Part shown: positions 20,564-31,608 of the stretch, piece after piece
Layout of the letters: the number at the start of each line of letters is the position of its first letter
How positions within the stretch are numbered: position 1 is the stretch's first letter
Source of the DNA: Zygophlyctis sp. KS116
Taxonomy: Eukaryota; Chytridiomycota
Length of the DNA stretch: 38,981 bases
Direction: 5' to 3'
Assembly: GCA_054661495.1 (NCBI GenBank)
Contig: BAAFSQ010000080.1
Span: forward strand, 1 to 38,981
Translations under genes and position numbers: made by a program
The notes under the pieces: generated by a model
Told to the model about the DNA's origin: nothing
Databases searched by the model: none
The model's input: the letters and a program-made list of their open reading frames with translations, nothing else

Positions 20564-22323
20564 ATGCCAAAAGAGAATAAATCGATCTTAAAGACAAAAC
20601 AGACGGTTACAATGACTTCAGCAATGTCTTCTGCTGTGGCGTTTTCTAAAAAAGAAATTCCGGTGGCAATAAAACCATCCCAGATTGTAAAGGAAACGAG
20701 CAAGGTGGAATCTATTCCAGAGCAAAAGTTACCATCAGCTAAAGATATATTACGATTGAGATATATGCGATTTAAATCTTTGGATATTGAGTCCACAATT
20801 GATTTTTATACAACAATTGGAATGAATGTAGATTTTAAATCCAATCAGGAGCTCTGGATAAATCAGAATACAATCAAGAAAAGAAATACAACTAATCAAG
20901 TGCAAGGAAAATCTAAAGTTTTAGAGACTAAAGAACGCACAATCGTTCCTCAAGCAGTTAGGAAAGCGGTCGTTGGTTTGTCATTTAAAGTCCCAGGGTC
21001 GGCTACGTTGGATCCAAACGATAATATACAAATTCTCTTTGAGAAGGATGCTAATATACCATCTATTGTTAATAATAAGTATACTGATGATCAGCCGATA
21101 AATGATAAAGGTTTTCATTTCTAATTAATTTTAGATGTAAAAACTCTCATGAATCGGGATTCGGAAGAGGTCAAAGAACCGCATTCATACGAGTATTTAG
21201 TTATTTATGTACATTTCTTGGATCGATTGGTGAAGAGGCTTGTTGGAAAAGGTAAATTGTATTTTTAATATCAATAGGATTCAAGAGCAAAGTTTTCAAT
21301 TCGGACTTGGGTTTGTCCGATATCAAAATGGCAATTTTTACTGATCCAAATGGAATAGAAGTAAGGATCATGGAATTGCCAAAAGAATATTTGGGAGAAG
21401 ATGAATCATCGACAAAAAAAACGGTGATTTAATTAATTATTAAATTTAGTGGTTTGCTAGATTAGCATATTATACGGTTCCAACAACAAGAATCGAAGAT
21501 TCGGTAGAATTTTATGAAGAAACATTAAGCATCTTTAAAAAAAAGCAAGAAGTGGATGAAATGCAGGCAATTCTAGGAATATCTGCAGCAAAAATAAAAA
21601 AAAAGAATTCTGCACGATTGTTAGATTCCGGACAAGCCAAGGTTAATTTTAATCAATTTCGTTTGATAGATGCTGAAGAATTTGTGATTGGTAATTTATT
21701 GTTTTGTAATGTATATAGGACTAACGCAGACTAAATTTTATTGGATGGCGAATGATAATCGAGGATCTGCCTGTTCAGTTTGTTTTACAGAAAAGAGTGA
21801 TGTAGACTCTAAATTTGATTCTCGTCAGCAGAATAAATCACCAAATTTAAATCTTTTATCCATAGGTATATTATTGATAACTTATTGTCTAGGATTTCAT
21901 GTTTCTAATTTAGATTCAAGCATCACTAGGATTAAAAATGAAACCAAGGGACTTATATGGGAAGATAATAGATATTTAATTACAAGTATCTTGAAACATT
22001 AATTTTTAGAGATTGGAATTATTGCAAGATTTCTGGACAAGATAAATAACGTATGGGTTGAATTATTTACAGGAAAGATCCCAGATCCTCCAAAAGTCAA
22101 GGAAAGAGGAAGAAATTTAATTAGTGATGAAACATTTTATTCCAAAAAGGAATCAACTTGCAGCAATTATATTCACAAGAATCATCTCAAGGGACATGCA
22201 CGAATCTTATCTCAAGGAGCGATATACCGTGTACGGACATTTTTGGAAGAAGATGAATATTCATCCCCATCAAAATCAACAAATTCTAAACCATTTATAA
22301 AGAGTCCGAGTTGTAATTTTTAA
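20564..22323 (+). CDS. Two-module VOC (glyoxalase/bleomycin-resistance fold) protein
   Basis: Seven exons (20564-21110, 21135-21251, 21278-21423, 21450-21690, 21719-21865, 21893-21985, 22010-22323; introns 24-28 nt) give 534 residues. A polar N-terminus of about 60 residues leads to a VOC module: RLRYMRFKSLDIESTIDFY for the first strand-helix, KAVVGLSFKV in the middle, and KMAIFTDPNGIEVRIMELP as the typical closing strand. A second, more diverged module starts at WFARLAYYTVPTTRIEDSVEFY and ends near NNVWVELFTG. VOC enzymes include glyoxalase I, dioxygenases and epimerases. I cannot confirm a full metal-ligand set, so the activity is open. The first intron has an unusual GTTTTC donor, but only this splice keeps the VOC frame. 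Confidence 0.75.
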
Positions 22324-22522
22324 ATGTTTATTAAAAACTTGTTTTTCAAAGTTCAAAGTATCCAGATCCCTTTCGATTTTATCATTCTGACTTATCAAGA
22401 ACATCTAAACAGTATCCAACCCATTCAAATCAAAAATATATATTATGAGCCGCCACTCTAAAAACATAAAAGAGTTACAGAAGTGCTGCTAACAGATCTA
22501 TTACACTTATATGAAAAAATTC

Positions 22523-23734
22523 TTACATAGCCATCCCACATCTTGCGGTAAAAGTTCCATTTAATGATGGGTTGTTGTGAAGCAACCTGTTATTTTAAAT
22601 CTAGAAAATAATTACAGACTTTGCAAACTTGTTAAATTTCCAATCTCTGAAGGGACTGGTCCTGAGAGTTTATTGTAGGAAAGATCACTGGTAAGTTTAA
22701 AAGTAGAAAATAATTACACATTTTGCAAATTTACTAATTGTCCAATTTCAGCAGGAATTGAATCTGAGAGTTGATTTACATTAAGCCACCTGTTATTGTA
22801 AATTTATAAAATAATTACATAATTTTCAAACTTGTTAATTTTCCAATCGAAGCAGGAATTGATCCTGAGAGTTGATTCTTATGAAGAAAACTTGAATTTA
22901 AATTTCGAAAATAGTTACAGAATTTGCAAATTTACCAAATTTCCAATCTCTGAAGGAATTGAACCTGAGAGTTGATTGCCTTGAAGCCACCTATTATTAT
23001 AAAATCTAGAAAATAATTACAGACTTTGCAAATTGATCAACTTTCCAATCGAGGCAGGAATTGAACCTGAGAGTTGATTGGCGGGAAGAAGACTTAAGTT
23101 TAAATTCAGAAAATAGTTACAGATATTGCAATTTTACCAAATTTCCAATTTGTGTAGGAATTGAACCTGAGAGTTTATTGCCGGAAAGCCAACTTTAATT
23201 TAAATTTAGGAAATAATTACAGCCATTGCAAATTTACTAAATTTCCAATTGAGGCAGGAATTGAGCCTGACAGTTGATTGTAAGAAAGATCACTTTCAGT
23301 TTAAAATTTCGAAAGTAATTACAGTTTTTGCAAATTGATAAAATTTCCAATTGCTGAAGGAATTGAACCTGTAAGAATGTTGTTTGCAAGAGTACTATAT
23401 CTTTTAGTAAATGAAATACTTACAGATGAGTCAAACTTGTTAATTTTCCCATTGATCTAGGAATTGAACCTGAGAGACCTTTATATCCCCAGTAAATCTG
23501 TTTAACTTTGTTAGAAGAATCACAGGTCACACCAGTCATTGGAACAGTACAACAACTGTTATCAGTCGATGAGATTCCAGTTGGGATTGTTTTTCCCATC
23601 AGTTGCAATGACCGGACAACCCAACAGCATTCAGGAGAAGTTGAAGTGCAATTAGCCTGAGACTCCACTCCAGCAATCAATGCAGTAAGAGTCAATGCCA
23701 AGATCTTAAAGGTCTTATTATCAGTGTTTACCAT
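22523..23734 (-). CDS. Secreted plant-type leucine-rich repeat protein, one LRR per exon
   Basis: Ten exons give 316 residues. Exon 1 (23734-23424) encodes a signal peptide (hydrophobic ILALTLTALIAGV, cleavage near residue 25) and a Cys-rich cap with PECCWVV, SCCTVPMTGVTC and KVKQIYW, like the LRRNT cap of plant receptors and polygalacturonase inhibitors. Eight exons of exactly 72 nt each encode one 24-residue repeat, such as LDLSYNQLSGSIPASIGN, matching the plant-specific LSGxIP consensus. The last exon adds a short tail. All nine introns (28-30 nt) are phase 2 at the same repeat position. There is no transmembrane segment or GPI signal, so it should be secreted or wall-bound. A binding or adhesion role is inference. 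Confidence 0.88.
22560..23394 (-). repeat. Exon-plus-intron tandem array, about 101-bp period
   Basis: The eight 72-nt LRR exons together with their following 28-30 nt introns repeat at the DNA level with a 100-102 bp period. The introns are clearly related to one another: most begin GTAATTATTTTC or GTAACTATTTTC and share an ATTT(A)AA core. Exon and intron were therefore duplicated together, rather than introns being gained separately at each site. Confidence 0.85.
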
Positions 23735-24091
23735 TGGTGTTATTTTTAGAAAGAGAAAGAGTAAAGCGGCATGCGTCTATTTATAATTGGTTGTTCTATT
23801 TATACTTAGTTAGTAGTGTAAATATAGCTTCTTGCCACCTTGTAAAATACTCTGATGTCGTCTCCTCCTCCATCTGCATCAATTGCCCCTCCTAACAGTT
23901 TTATTTTTTGAAAAGAGTAAAGTCCCCTTTATGGTGGGCTGGATTTGATCGTGGAGTGAATTGGGTGGATTAAAATCGTGGCGTGGCGTTTGAGATTTTT
24001 TGAATTGCATTAATGATTTTATCAGATCAGAGAATATTTTGTAATTTTTAAATGTTTATTAAACAAAATTTCTACATTTACACAAGCTTAA
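23735..24091. other. Intergenic region upstream of the LRR gene
   Basis: No gene is seen in 357 bases between the LRR start and the stop of the zinc-finger gene, both on the minus strand. Two TATTTATA-like stretches lie about 45 and 65 bp upstream of the LRR ATG (near 23780 and 23800) and could serve as TATA elements. The rest includes a locally G-rich block around 23930-23990 on the plus strand with no obvious structure. Confidence 0.4.
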
Positions 24092-24868
24092 TCATAAACT
24101 ACTTGATAGACCAGAAAACCCAGTTTGCCTAGATGCAGCTGCAACTATATCTGTTAATTCTGGAGGCAGAGAATGTGCCTTTGATTGTAAATGTCTTTTC
24201 AAAGCATCACTAGTACTTAATTTATAAAAATTACCTTCGTGCATATTCTCTGTTACAGAATTTACACTTGAAAGGTTTAACTGGAGCGTGTAGAGACCTA
24301 TGATGCCTTGTTAGATCATGTTTCCTCCGGAAGCTAGAACCTAATTTCAAATTTAATAATTTATACCACATATTGTACAATTAAAAGGCTTAAAAGTCTC
24401 ATCTGCATGAATAGCCATATGCGATTTCAAAGATTGCTTTGATGTAAATCTCTTTCCACAATTTAAGGCTGTGCAAGAAAATGTTCTTTCCGGCGACAGT
24501 CCTGGAGTCACTGGTGGAGATATTTGAGATTTGAGAGCCTGGGCCTGAAATTCTTCCTGATGATGATTTCCGATGAGCATCCCAAAAGAATCCGAAAGTC
24601 CTTGAGGAGAATACTTGCTATTCATATCATACACCAACCTCTCAAATTCAGAATAAAAAGAGTTCAAATTGTTCCCATGATTGACTAGTAATGGAGTATA
24701 GCTATAGACTGGAGTCGCAGGAAACAAGGGGACTGCTGGAAATTCACATGTTTCCGAAAGACTGCGATACACTCGCGGACCAAGTTGCTCTTTAGTATCT
24801 TCGGTTTTCATTTCTACTTTACTTGCTAAAGCGTCAAATTGTTTAAAGTCTGACATTCGCTTTTTCAT
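24092..24868 (-). CDS. C2H2 zinc-finger transcription factor, three fingers
   Basis: Three exons (24868-24367, 24340-24235, 24209-24092; introns 26 and 25 nt) give 241 residues. The first about 125 residues are polar, with Pro/Ser and Tyr-rich stretches (PLFPATPVYSYTPL, ISPPVTPGLSPE), like an activation or regulatory region. Three consecutive fingers follow. FSCTALNCGKRFTS...H...H has a four-residue Cys spacer, FNCTICGSSFRRKHDL has the first splice inside its Cys-X2-Cys loop, and FKCKFCNREYARSDAL has the second splice after the loop. The order of one C-X4-C finger then two C-X2-C fingers near the C-terminus is common in fungal regulators of the Msn2/CreA/Crz1 kind, but I cannot assign a specific orthologue or target site. 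Confidence 0.88.
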
Positions 24869-24942
24869 TAATCGTTAGCTTGTTTCAAAGCAGCGTCTGC
24901 TAATCATGAAATTTTTGCTTGTAAATCTTGTGTCCGAACGTT

Positions 24943-26953
24943 TTAGACACATGGCCTAATAAAAGAGTATAGAATCCATAAAATACATAAAAGCATTCCT
25001 CCAAAATAATTAATAACAATATTTGTCCAAATCATCCCCAAGAGTATATCGTTTCCAGATGTCCATCCAAAAAATGAACTCTGAGGTAATAGATTTTCTA
25101 CAGCAGTATTGATTATACGGATTTCCTTTAAAATGTAAACAAGTGCAGAGCTAGAATAAAATAAATATAGGAAGAATGGAATTAACAGAGAATGGAAGGT
25201 TTGAGTACAGGATGCCTTTAGAATTCTAAAAGTACTAATCCAACGTGAACCAAGACGCATTCTAAAGTTAAAGTAGTGAAGAAGAATATTTACAAGGCCT
25301 ACAAGTAAAAATATAAATGAAATGATACCATTTGTCACCAAGGTTATTATAGGAGACGGCGCAACAATAGAAATTGTTAATCCTAAAAGTCCATGTAAAT
25401 CAAAAAGATCAATTCCTTTAAATACAAGTACTTTGTATAAAAGCATTCCATTCGTTAAAATATCAAACAAAAGAAGTAAACTCTTTAAAAAGACTAAAAA
25501 TCCTAGAATTGTTGCTTTTTTGTCCCAAGATAAGTAAAACATTACTGATGCTGCATGAAAGGCAATGGTATACACTAAAGTAGCAACAAAGCACATGAGA
25601 ATTATTAAATTCTGATATTTGAAAATATCATTCACTTGGCTTATAGAAATAGAAATGTTGTAGATACTATCTTGAATTGAGGGATTTGCGAGGATTTCGG
25701 ACATTCTGTACATGTAAATACGAACAATCATATTAAGTAGAACTGGAATAATGTCAATAATAAGATCATGATTTGCAATGATAGCCCAAACTGTATATGT
25801 CTTTGAAAACTAGGAATTATTAACTTTAATTTACAGGATCCCAATTTTTGACATCCCAGAAACACCAGAAATATTGGGGGAATAGTCTGATAAAAGCTAC
25901 AACAACGTCAAATGCAGCAAAAACAAGTGAAGTGATGAGCAGATTCTTTGCCCCTAAAGCAATCACGTCATTGTTTTCTAACTGTTTTGAAGTTAGAACA
26001 AATGCGTATATTGCAACAGCTATCGCTCTTATCAGATTAAGAATTCGAAAGATTTTCCTGGATAGTTTCATTCCTCTTTCACGGCTTACACTAAATTCAC
26101 TTTCCTTGCTTAGAGAATCTAAAAGTGAATTATTCAAGGCCGTATCTTTGTATGAATTAGAATTTTCTAATAATATGTCTTCGCAAGAAGCAGACTCATA
26201 CAATGTGGCAGAAGATTTGTCTAAATTAGGACCATTTATAGGCTGCGAGCCTTTATCTGATTTCGGACATGGCCCTGTTTCCATGCCTTGGGCGCTCTTT
26301 TTCTTCTGCAGTGAATCACTTTTTAAAGACACGGATTTTCTATCAGCTGTTTGAGATTGGTAGCAATAAGCTCTATGAGCAGGGGCATTTTGATGGGTTA
26401 AATCTGATCCAGGATACGAAGCAACACCATTTAGATTATTTTGTGGAACTTTAACAACTGCATATACTGGAACCACATGAATGGGAGCATGTTGAGCCAT
26501 TAAAGTACCATCGTATTTGATTGCATCAGATCTACAATAAGCAGTATGATCTTGTGTAAAAGATTTCAATTCTCGATTAACCAGTGATTCGGATATTACA
26601 TTTGATTTCAGAACAGCACTGGGATACTCGTATGAATAAGGAGAAGTGCAATCAAATTCAAACTTTGTTTTGACTAATTGAGGAATTTGTGTATTTGCAA
26701 TGGCTTCAGCATCTTGATAAGGAGAATTACAGACTATTTCATTATTTTCTACTCCTGCTTGGGACACTGAAATCAGAGTTTCAGTATATTCAATTCTTTG
26801 AATGTGCTGCGAATCTTGCTGTTCTAAGGCGGACATGTCCATTAAAACATTTGGATCCAATGACTTTGTATCACCAGTTCTACCTGATTCATTTTCTATT
26901 TTGTCCGAAACATCCAGTTTACTCAAAGATTGACTATCAAACGATTTCACCAT
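24943..26953 (-). CDS. Multipass membrane protein with long cytosolic N-terminus, unknown family
   Basis: Two exons (26953-25835, 25809-24943; intron 25 nt) give 661 residues. Residues 1-300 are polar, Ser/Asn/Gln-rich and probably disordered. From about 310 onward eight or so hydrophobic segments appear, among them IRAIAVAIYAFVLTS, LITSLVFAAFDVVVAFIRLF, LIILMCFVATLVYTIAF and GMLLCILWILYSFI. The splice rejoins KNWDP to FSKTYTVWAIIANH inside the third hydrophobic region, so the second exon is not a separate gene. No transporter or receptor signature is recognisable. The ATG at 26953 is preceded almost directly by a TTCGGA motif on the coding strand. It could be a sensor or channel-like protein, but that is speculation. 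Confidence 0.75.
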
Positions 26954-26996
26954 TTCCGAACGAGCGGATTTAATGATTTTTAATTTTTACTATACT

Positions 26997-28435
26997 CTAC
27001 TTTTTTACTAGTACACCTTCATCCACTAGATGAAGAATAATATTTTTTGTCTTGATTTTTGCGAGAGGATCATCTTTTGGAAAAGCAAGACGAATAATAT
27101 TTGCTAATTTCGGGAATGAAATTGGCTGATTATTGGCTATATGAGCCATCAGTCTTACCATTTCCAAAAATTTGTTTTTGTCCAGATCAGATGGCCTTTT
27201 AAGTTTTTTAGGGATTTTGACTAAAAATTGAGTTTGATTTGAAATTTGTTCATCAATAGCAGGTGATTTAATAGAATGAACATCAAATGTGAGGGGGGAT
27301 TGATGTTTTTCTTTAATATTAGGCATACTTAGCATTTTTCGAAAGATTAGTAAGGAAGATATAGCATCATTAGCAGCATACTGTGCTGATCTGAATTGAA
27401 ATACATCTTTCTTTGAGTCCCATTGATAATGTCCCATCCCTTTATCTAGTTTAATTCCCACATAATCATTACTAAGACGCTTTAGAGAACATCTTTTCAA
27501 GGATAAAACATTTCCAATGTCTTGAAGACAAAGTGTATTTGATACAGCCAATTCAGCAAAAGTTTCAAGTTGACTAGCGTCTTTTCTTATATTCACTCCA
27601 ACTATCTCTTTGAATTTAAAATTATAATACCCTTTAAAATTGAAGTGGATGCAAGGAATTTTTTCAAAGAGTCTGGAATCAGCTCTAATTTTGGAGGTTT
27701 TGTAATATTTTGTCCGAAACAAAGTTGATATAGCTACAGGTTAAATAATCTGAAAATAACCTGGAAAATAATTACAATGTTTTTATTGATTGCGATCTGA
27801 AGAATGGATGGAAAAGAAGAGTTATGATTTCTAGAGGCCGTCTCCACATCAAGTCCGACAGCTCGCAGTCCGCCTTTTACCGAAGTTTTAGACATTATCT
27901 TGACCGTTCCCAATACTATATTCATTTCTTTAGGATTGTCTAATATATATATAAATGACGGTGAGGTGAATTTAGGTATTATTCCATTATTTTCTAGGAC
28001 GGCAACAAACTGATCCGTGAGCAAATCGATATCAAAGCACTTTGGCAGATTTTTAGAGTCCTTTTGAGAAATCATTTCTTTTAATGAATTAATCTCTTGT
28101 TCTAAAACTCCAATTGTCCGAACTAGAGATAATGCCAACTTGTCCGATTTTTCTAGTATAGCAGTCTTGAACTCAAAGGGATTGTGTCTTTCTTCTATAG
28201 AACATTCTGAGTGAGATTGTTCATCCAGTCTAAAAAACTGAGAATTGCGATTCTTTTTAAATGGCTTGTTTGATCGTAAAAGATCTACTAGGAACGGTTT
28301 GACATTATTATCGCTGAAAGGTAGGGTATCTGGTGGTATCCTATTTTTCAAGTAGCTTGCTACACGCCCAGAACTAGAGTGTGCTTTGTAGCGATCAAGT
28401 CTCAAGTTCTTTCGCAATTTGTTGAATTTACTCAT
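26997..28435 (-). CDS. DEDDy 3'-5' exonuclease domain protein, WRN/RNase D-like
   Basis: Three exons (28435-27761, 27733-27631, 27601-26997; introns 27 and 29 nt) give 460 residues. The N-terminal about 190 residues are polar and unassigned. The exonuclease domain carries motif I VGLDVETA (Asp196, Glu198), then SILQIAINKN. Motif II, VGVNIRKDASQL, is created by the second splice, and motif III is YAANDAISSLLIF with the Tyr-x3-Asp of the DEDDy class. The layout (IxLQ, VGV-I-xD, YAAxDA) fits the WRN exonuclease family of DNA/RNA-processing enzymes. The C-terminal 120 residues include a small helical module near the end (HIANNQPISFPKLANIIRL). A helicase domain is absent. The ATG at 28435 is used because the frame beyond it has only a TTG. 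Confidence 0.83.
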
Positions 28436-28480
28436 AAACGTCAATAGATAACAAATAATTTTCCGTAATTCTTGACCGAT

Positions 28481-30331
28481 TTATTCATCCAAAGCTGCCA
28501 GAGCAGCAAATGACTGATCTAGCGAAATAATATCCTCAGAATCGGAATCCAGATCAGCATCTTTTATGGAATCATCAGTGTTCGAAGCTGAATCAATTTC
28601 TTTAAAAAAGTCGGGCTTGTCAAAGTCCACCTTTTGATGGACAATTTTTGTATCCTGGTGAGTCTTCCAAAATCCAGTTGGCCTAAAGATAAGAAGCAAT
28701 CTACCATCGTTTGCCATTCTCAGAATCAAATTTGCTGCTCTATAAACATCAGGTCTTGCAACTTTTGGAGTAAGGAAACCACGCTGTAATGCAAACGCTT
28801 CACAAACCATCCATCCACTCCAAAAAAAGCTAGATTCATTCTGATCAGGATGTTTAAGCTGAAGTATATCAATCAATGGTATTCTTTCTGCTAAATATGT
28901 TACTGATGTATATGGTCTTTGAAGTTAAAAAGGTTATTCTTACTCTTGGACTTGAGAAATTTTATACATTCCTGACAATATTTGAAGCGGTTTTGGAATC
29001 AATGATGGGAATACTATATATTAAGAATAAGCATTTACCAAGACCAGGACAATCACATAAACGAATATCTTTTGATATATGAATAGTTTGAAAGTGTTTT
29101 GTATGTCCTGGAGTTTTAGACACTGAAACGGCTTTTTTCCCTAATAAACCATTAATCAATGAAGATTTCCCGACATTTGGATGTCCAATTGTTCCAAGAG
29201 TAATAATTGAGTTATCAATTCTTACATTTAAAGAATTCTCTATTTTAACATCATCATCACTTTGACTGGATTCATCATTCTCTGAAGAATTATCTATTTC
29301 CATTTTCTGTCTATGCCTGGATCTACCTAAAAATGACTCTGGATCATCTTTTTGGGACTGAGCATGTCTTTCTTTTTCCTCAAAAGACAATCTCCGCTCC
29401 GTAACCTTTTTAATCAGAGAGTCCCAATCTATATTCGATTTTCTTGAATCAAGTTTGATTGTTTTACAAACTTCTAAAATATCAGCAACACCTACTGCCT
29501 TAAAAAACCGTTTCCCTTTTCTTGTAGTCTGTTTCTTCATAGTTTCTAAGTCATTACAGCTTAAAAAACGTACCTAATTCTAAATCCTCTAATCTTAAAC
29601 ATTCTTTTGGGTAACAACTAAATCCTGCAGTAATTAATAATGGAAATCTATCTGTAAAGTATTTCTTCCAAGCCTCCAAAGTTTTTTGATCAACTAAATC
29701 AATCTTGTTGAATACCAATATTAGCGATTTTTTCATTTCTCTAGTCACATAATCATACAAAGTCGGCGGGAAATGGAGTACTGGATGTCTTGCATCAACT
29801 ACAAAAAGAATAATGTCTGATAGTTCAACCACTCTCCAAAGTTGTCTCCAAACTTCTAGATTATGCTCGAAATAACTTAAACAGTCCAATGGATAAGTCC
29901 GATATACCCGATCTTTCCACTCCTTAAATGCATTTTCTTCCCTTTCTTCAAGAGACTTCTTAGAATCTGAATTTGACCAATTGGGTCTTTTCGGAAAATC
30001 AATTAGATTAGAGCCATATAAACTTTCAAATCCAACTTCCAACTCCTCCTTCTCCACCATCTTCAACGGCAGTCTAGAACATCTCTTGCGTTCTTCAATC
30101 TGCTGAGGAGAGAGTTTCATAAATACAGATTCTAGCCTAAATATTAACGGAATTTATCTACTTTGCAACGGGAGGAAGCGCAACTATTGAATGATCTTTT
30201 ATCTCTTCAACTTGGACTGTATCATCCTTATCTCCTAAAATTATGATTAAATCATTACTCTTTCTAGCTCTCTTCTCTTGCAATTGAACCTTTTTCTGCT
30301 TATTAGAAAATGGCTTTTTACGGTTTGGCAT
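28481..30331 (-). CDS. GNL1: GNL1 (HSR1/MMR1), circularly permuted GTPase
   Basis: Five exons (30331-30162, 30136-29574, 29545-29039, 29013-28944, 28916-28481; introns 25, 28, 25, 27 nt) give 581 residues, close to the 607 of human GNL1. The N-terminus MPNRKKPFSNKQKKVQLQ is the family's basic nucleolar-type start and lies on its own exon. The GTPase motifs come in permuted order: G4 NKID (200-203), then G1 GHPNVGKS (365-372), then G3 DCPG (409-412). SYFEHNLEVWRQLWRVVE, HPNVGKSSLINGL and RPDVYRAANLILR are strongly diagnostic. These YlqF/YawG GTPases act in large-subunit ribosome biogenesis or export. An acidic tail (LDSDSEDI) ends the protein. The first 14 bases overlap the 3' end of the upstream kinase gene. 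Confidence 0.95.
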
Positions 30332-31321
30332 CAAATTTATTAAACTTTACATTTTCTCTTTTACAAGATTTGAACCAATCATGACTTAATATTTCAGAAG
30401 CACTGGGTCTAGAAGATGGATCTTCTTGTAGAATACTATCTAGTAGATCTATTGCACGGTTGGAAATAAAGACTTTTAACTTTCGCCTTTTAAGAGATCG
30501 TATATCATTAATAGACGCAAACGGCACCTGTCCAGTAAGCATTGTGTAAAGTAGTATTCCAATGCACCAGATATCATTGGATTTCCCTGAAAAGTATCCG
30601 CCACGAAGAATCTCTGGAGAAACATAATTAATAGTTCCTTGAAATCTGTTTAGACGATCAGTGGTTTGAAAGATTTTAGATGATCCAAAATCAATCATTT
30701 TAATAGTTAATTTATCATCAATGAGGATATTTTCATCTTTTACATCTCCATGTATTATTGATTTGGAATGTAAATACTCGATAACTGAAACTACTTGCTT
30801 GAAAATTAATGATGCTTGTCTTTCAGTGAGTCTCACCGATTTTTCAATAAATCTAGCATTTAAAAAAATAATAATTACTCAAACAAGTCGAGCGGAGATT
30901 TTGGTCTGATTGTCTTTGGGATCTGCGTTTGAATTGCCTCTGGGCAAACAACATCATCCAAGGAATTTTCCAAAGAAGATCCAAATAGTTCCATGACAAT
31001 ATATATAAAATCTTTATGATCAAAATAATCAATCAAGGTAATCATTCCTTCATGAGAATATTGTGATAATATATACACTTCCATTGGGATTCTTTCAGTT
31101 TTTGAGAGGGAAATCCAAGAATCACTTGAAAGATTCTTCTTGTTGATAAATTTAATTGCTAGCTTTCGATTATCTAGTCTTTTTATTCCTTCAAAGACGA
31201 TTCCTTGTCCGCCTTGTCCAAGTTGTCGCGTTATGATATAGCGAAGAGAGAAAACAGAGTGGAGTTTATGTCCAATAAGTCCATTTTGAGGTCTAAAAGG
31301 TTCGGGAAAAATCGTATGCAT
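30318..31321 (-). CDS. PAS-kinase-like Ser/Thr kinase, catalytic domain only, HGD variant
   Basis: Two exons (31321-30879, 30852-30318; intron 26 nt) give 325 residues: a kinase domain with short flanks and no PAS domain. It has a Gly-rich loop QLGQGGQGIVFEG, ATP-binding Lys57 (LAIKFI), catalytic loop IIHGDVKDENIL (182-193) and DFG at 202-204 (MIDFGSS). It also has an SPE version of APE and a C-lobe ending HDWF. The metal-coordinating Asp is kept, but the Arg of HRD is Gly. PMEVYIL, DLFEFIEKS and VKDENILID are typical of the PASK/Psk1 branch of CAMK kinases. The splice falls inside DLFE. The stop overlaps the GNL1 start on the same strand. A neighbouring paralogue lies upstream. Confidence 0.88.
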
Positions 31322-31608
31322 GGTTGGTCTGAAGCTTAATACAATTAGGAATCTAGAATCGTCAGAATGACGTTTTAAAATCCGATATCGATTAAGAGAT
31401 GCATGATCATCGTTCTTGACATCATTTTTCGCGTAGGATCTGCATTTTTTAAATTGTCCGAACGCAATGATCTACCGATATAAAAAAAATTCCGTATATT
31501 CACTCGAATTCATCAGTAATATAGATCGATTCACAGGACGAATCAGTGTAATTGTGGATCGGTTTACAGATTTACATGGTGATCTCAAATGCCAAAAAAT
31601 CTAAAATT

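Noticed and set aside
22560-23394. Regular about 101-bp periodicity considered as CRISPR or satellite DNA
   Set aside because: The units encode in-frame LRRs flanked by matching splice sites, so the array is coding exons plus introns, not CRISPR or non-coding satellite.
25848-26354. 168-codon plus-strand ORF
   Set aside because: It is antisense to the multipass membrane protein's first exon, which has an ATG, splice continuity into transmembrane segments and coherent composition. The plus frame shows no family features.
28876-29082. 68-codon plus-strand hydrophobic ORF
   Set aside because: It is antisense to GNL1 exons and two introns that are firmly placed by GTPase motifs.
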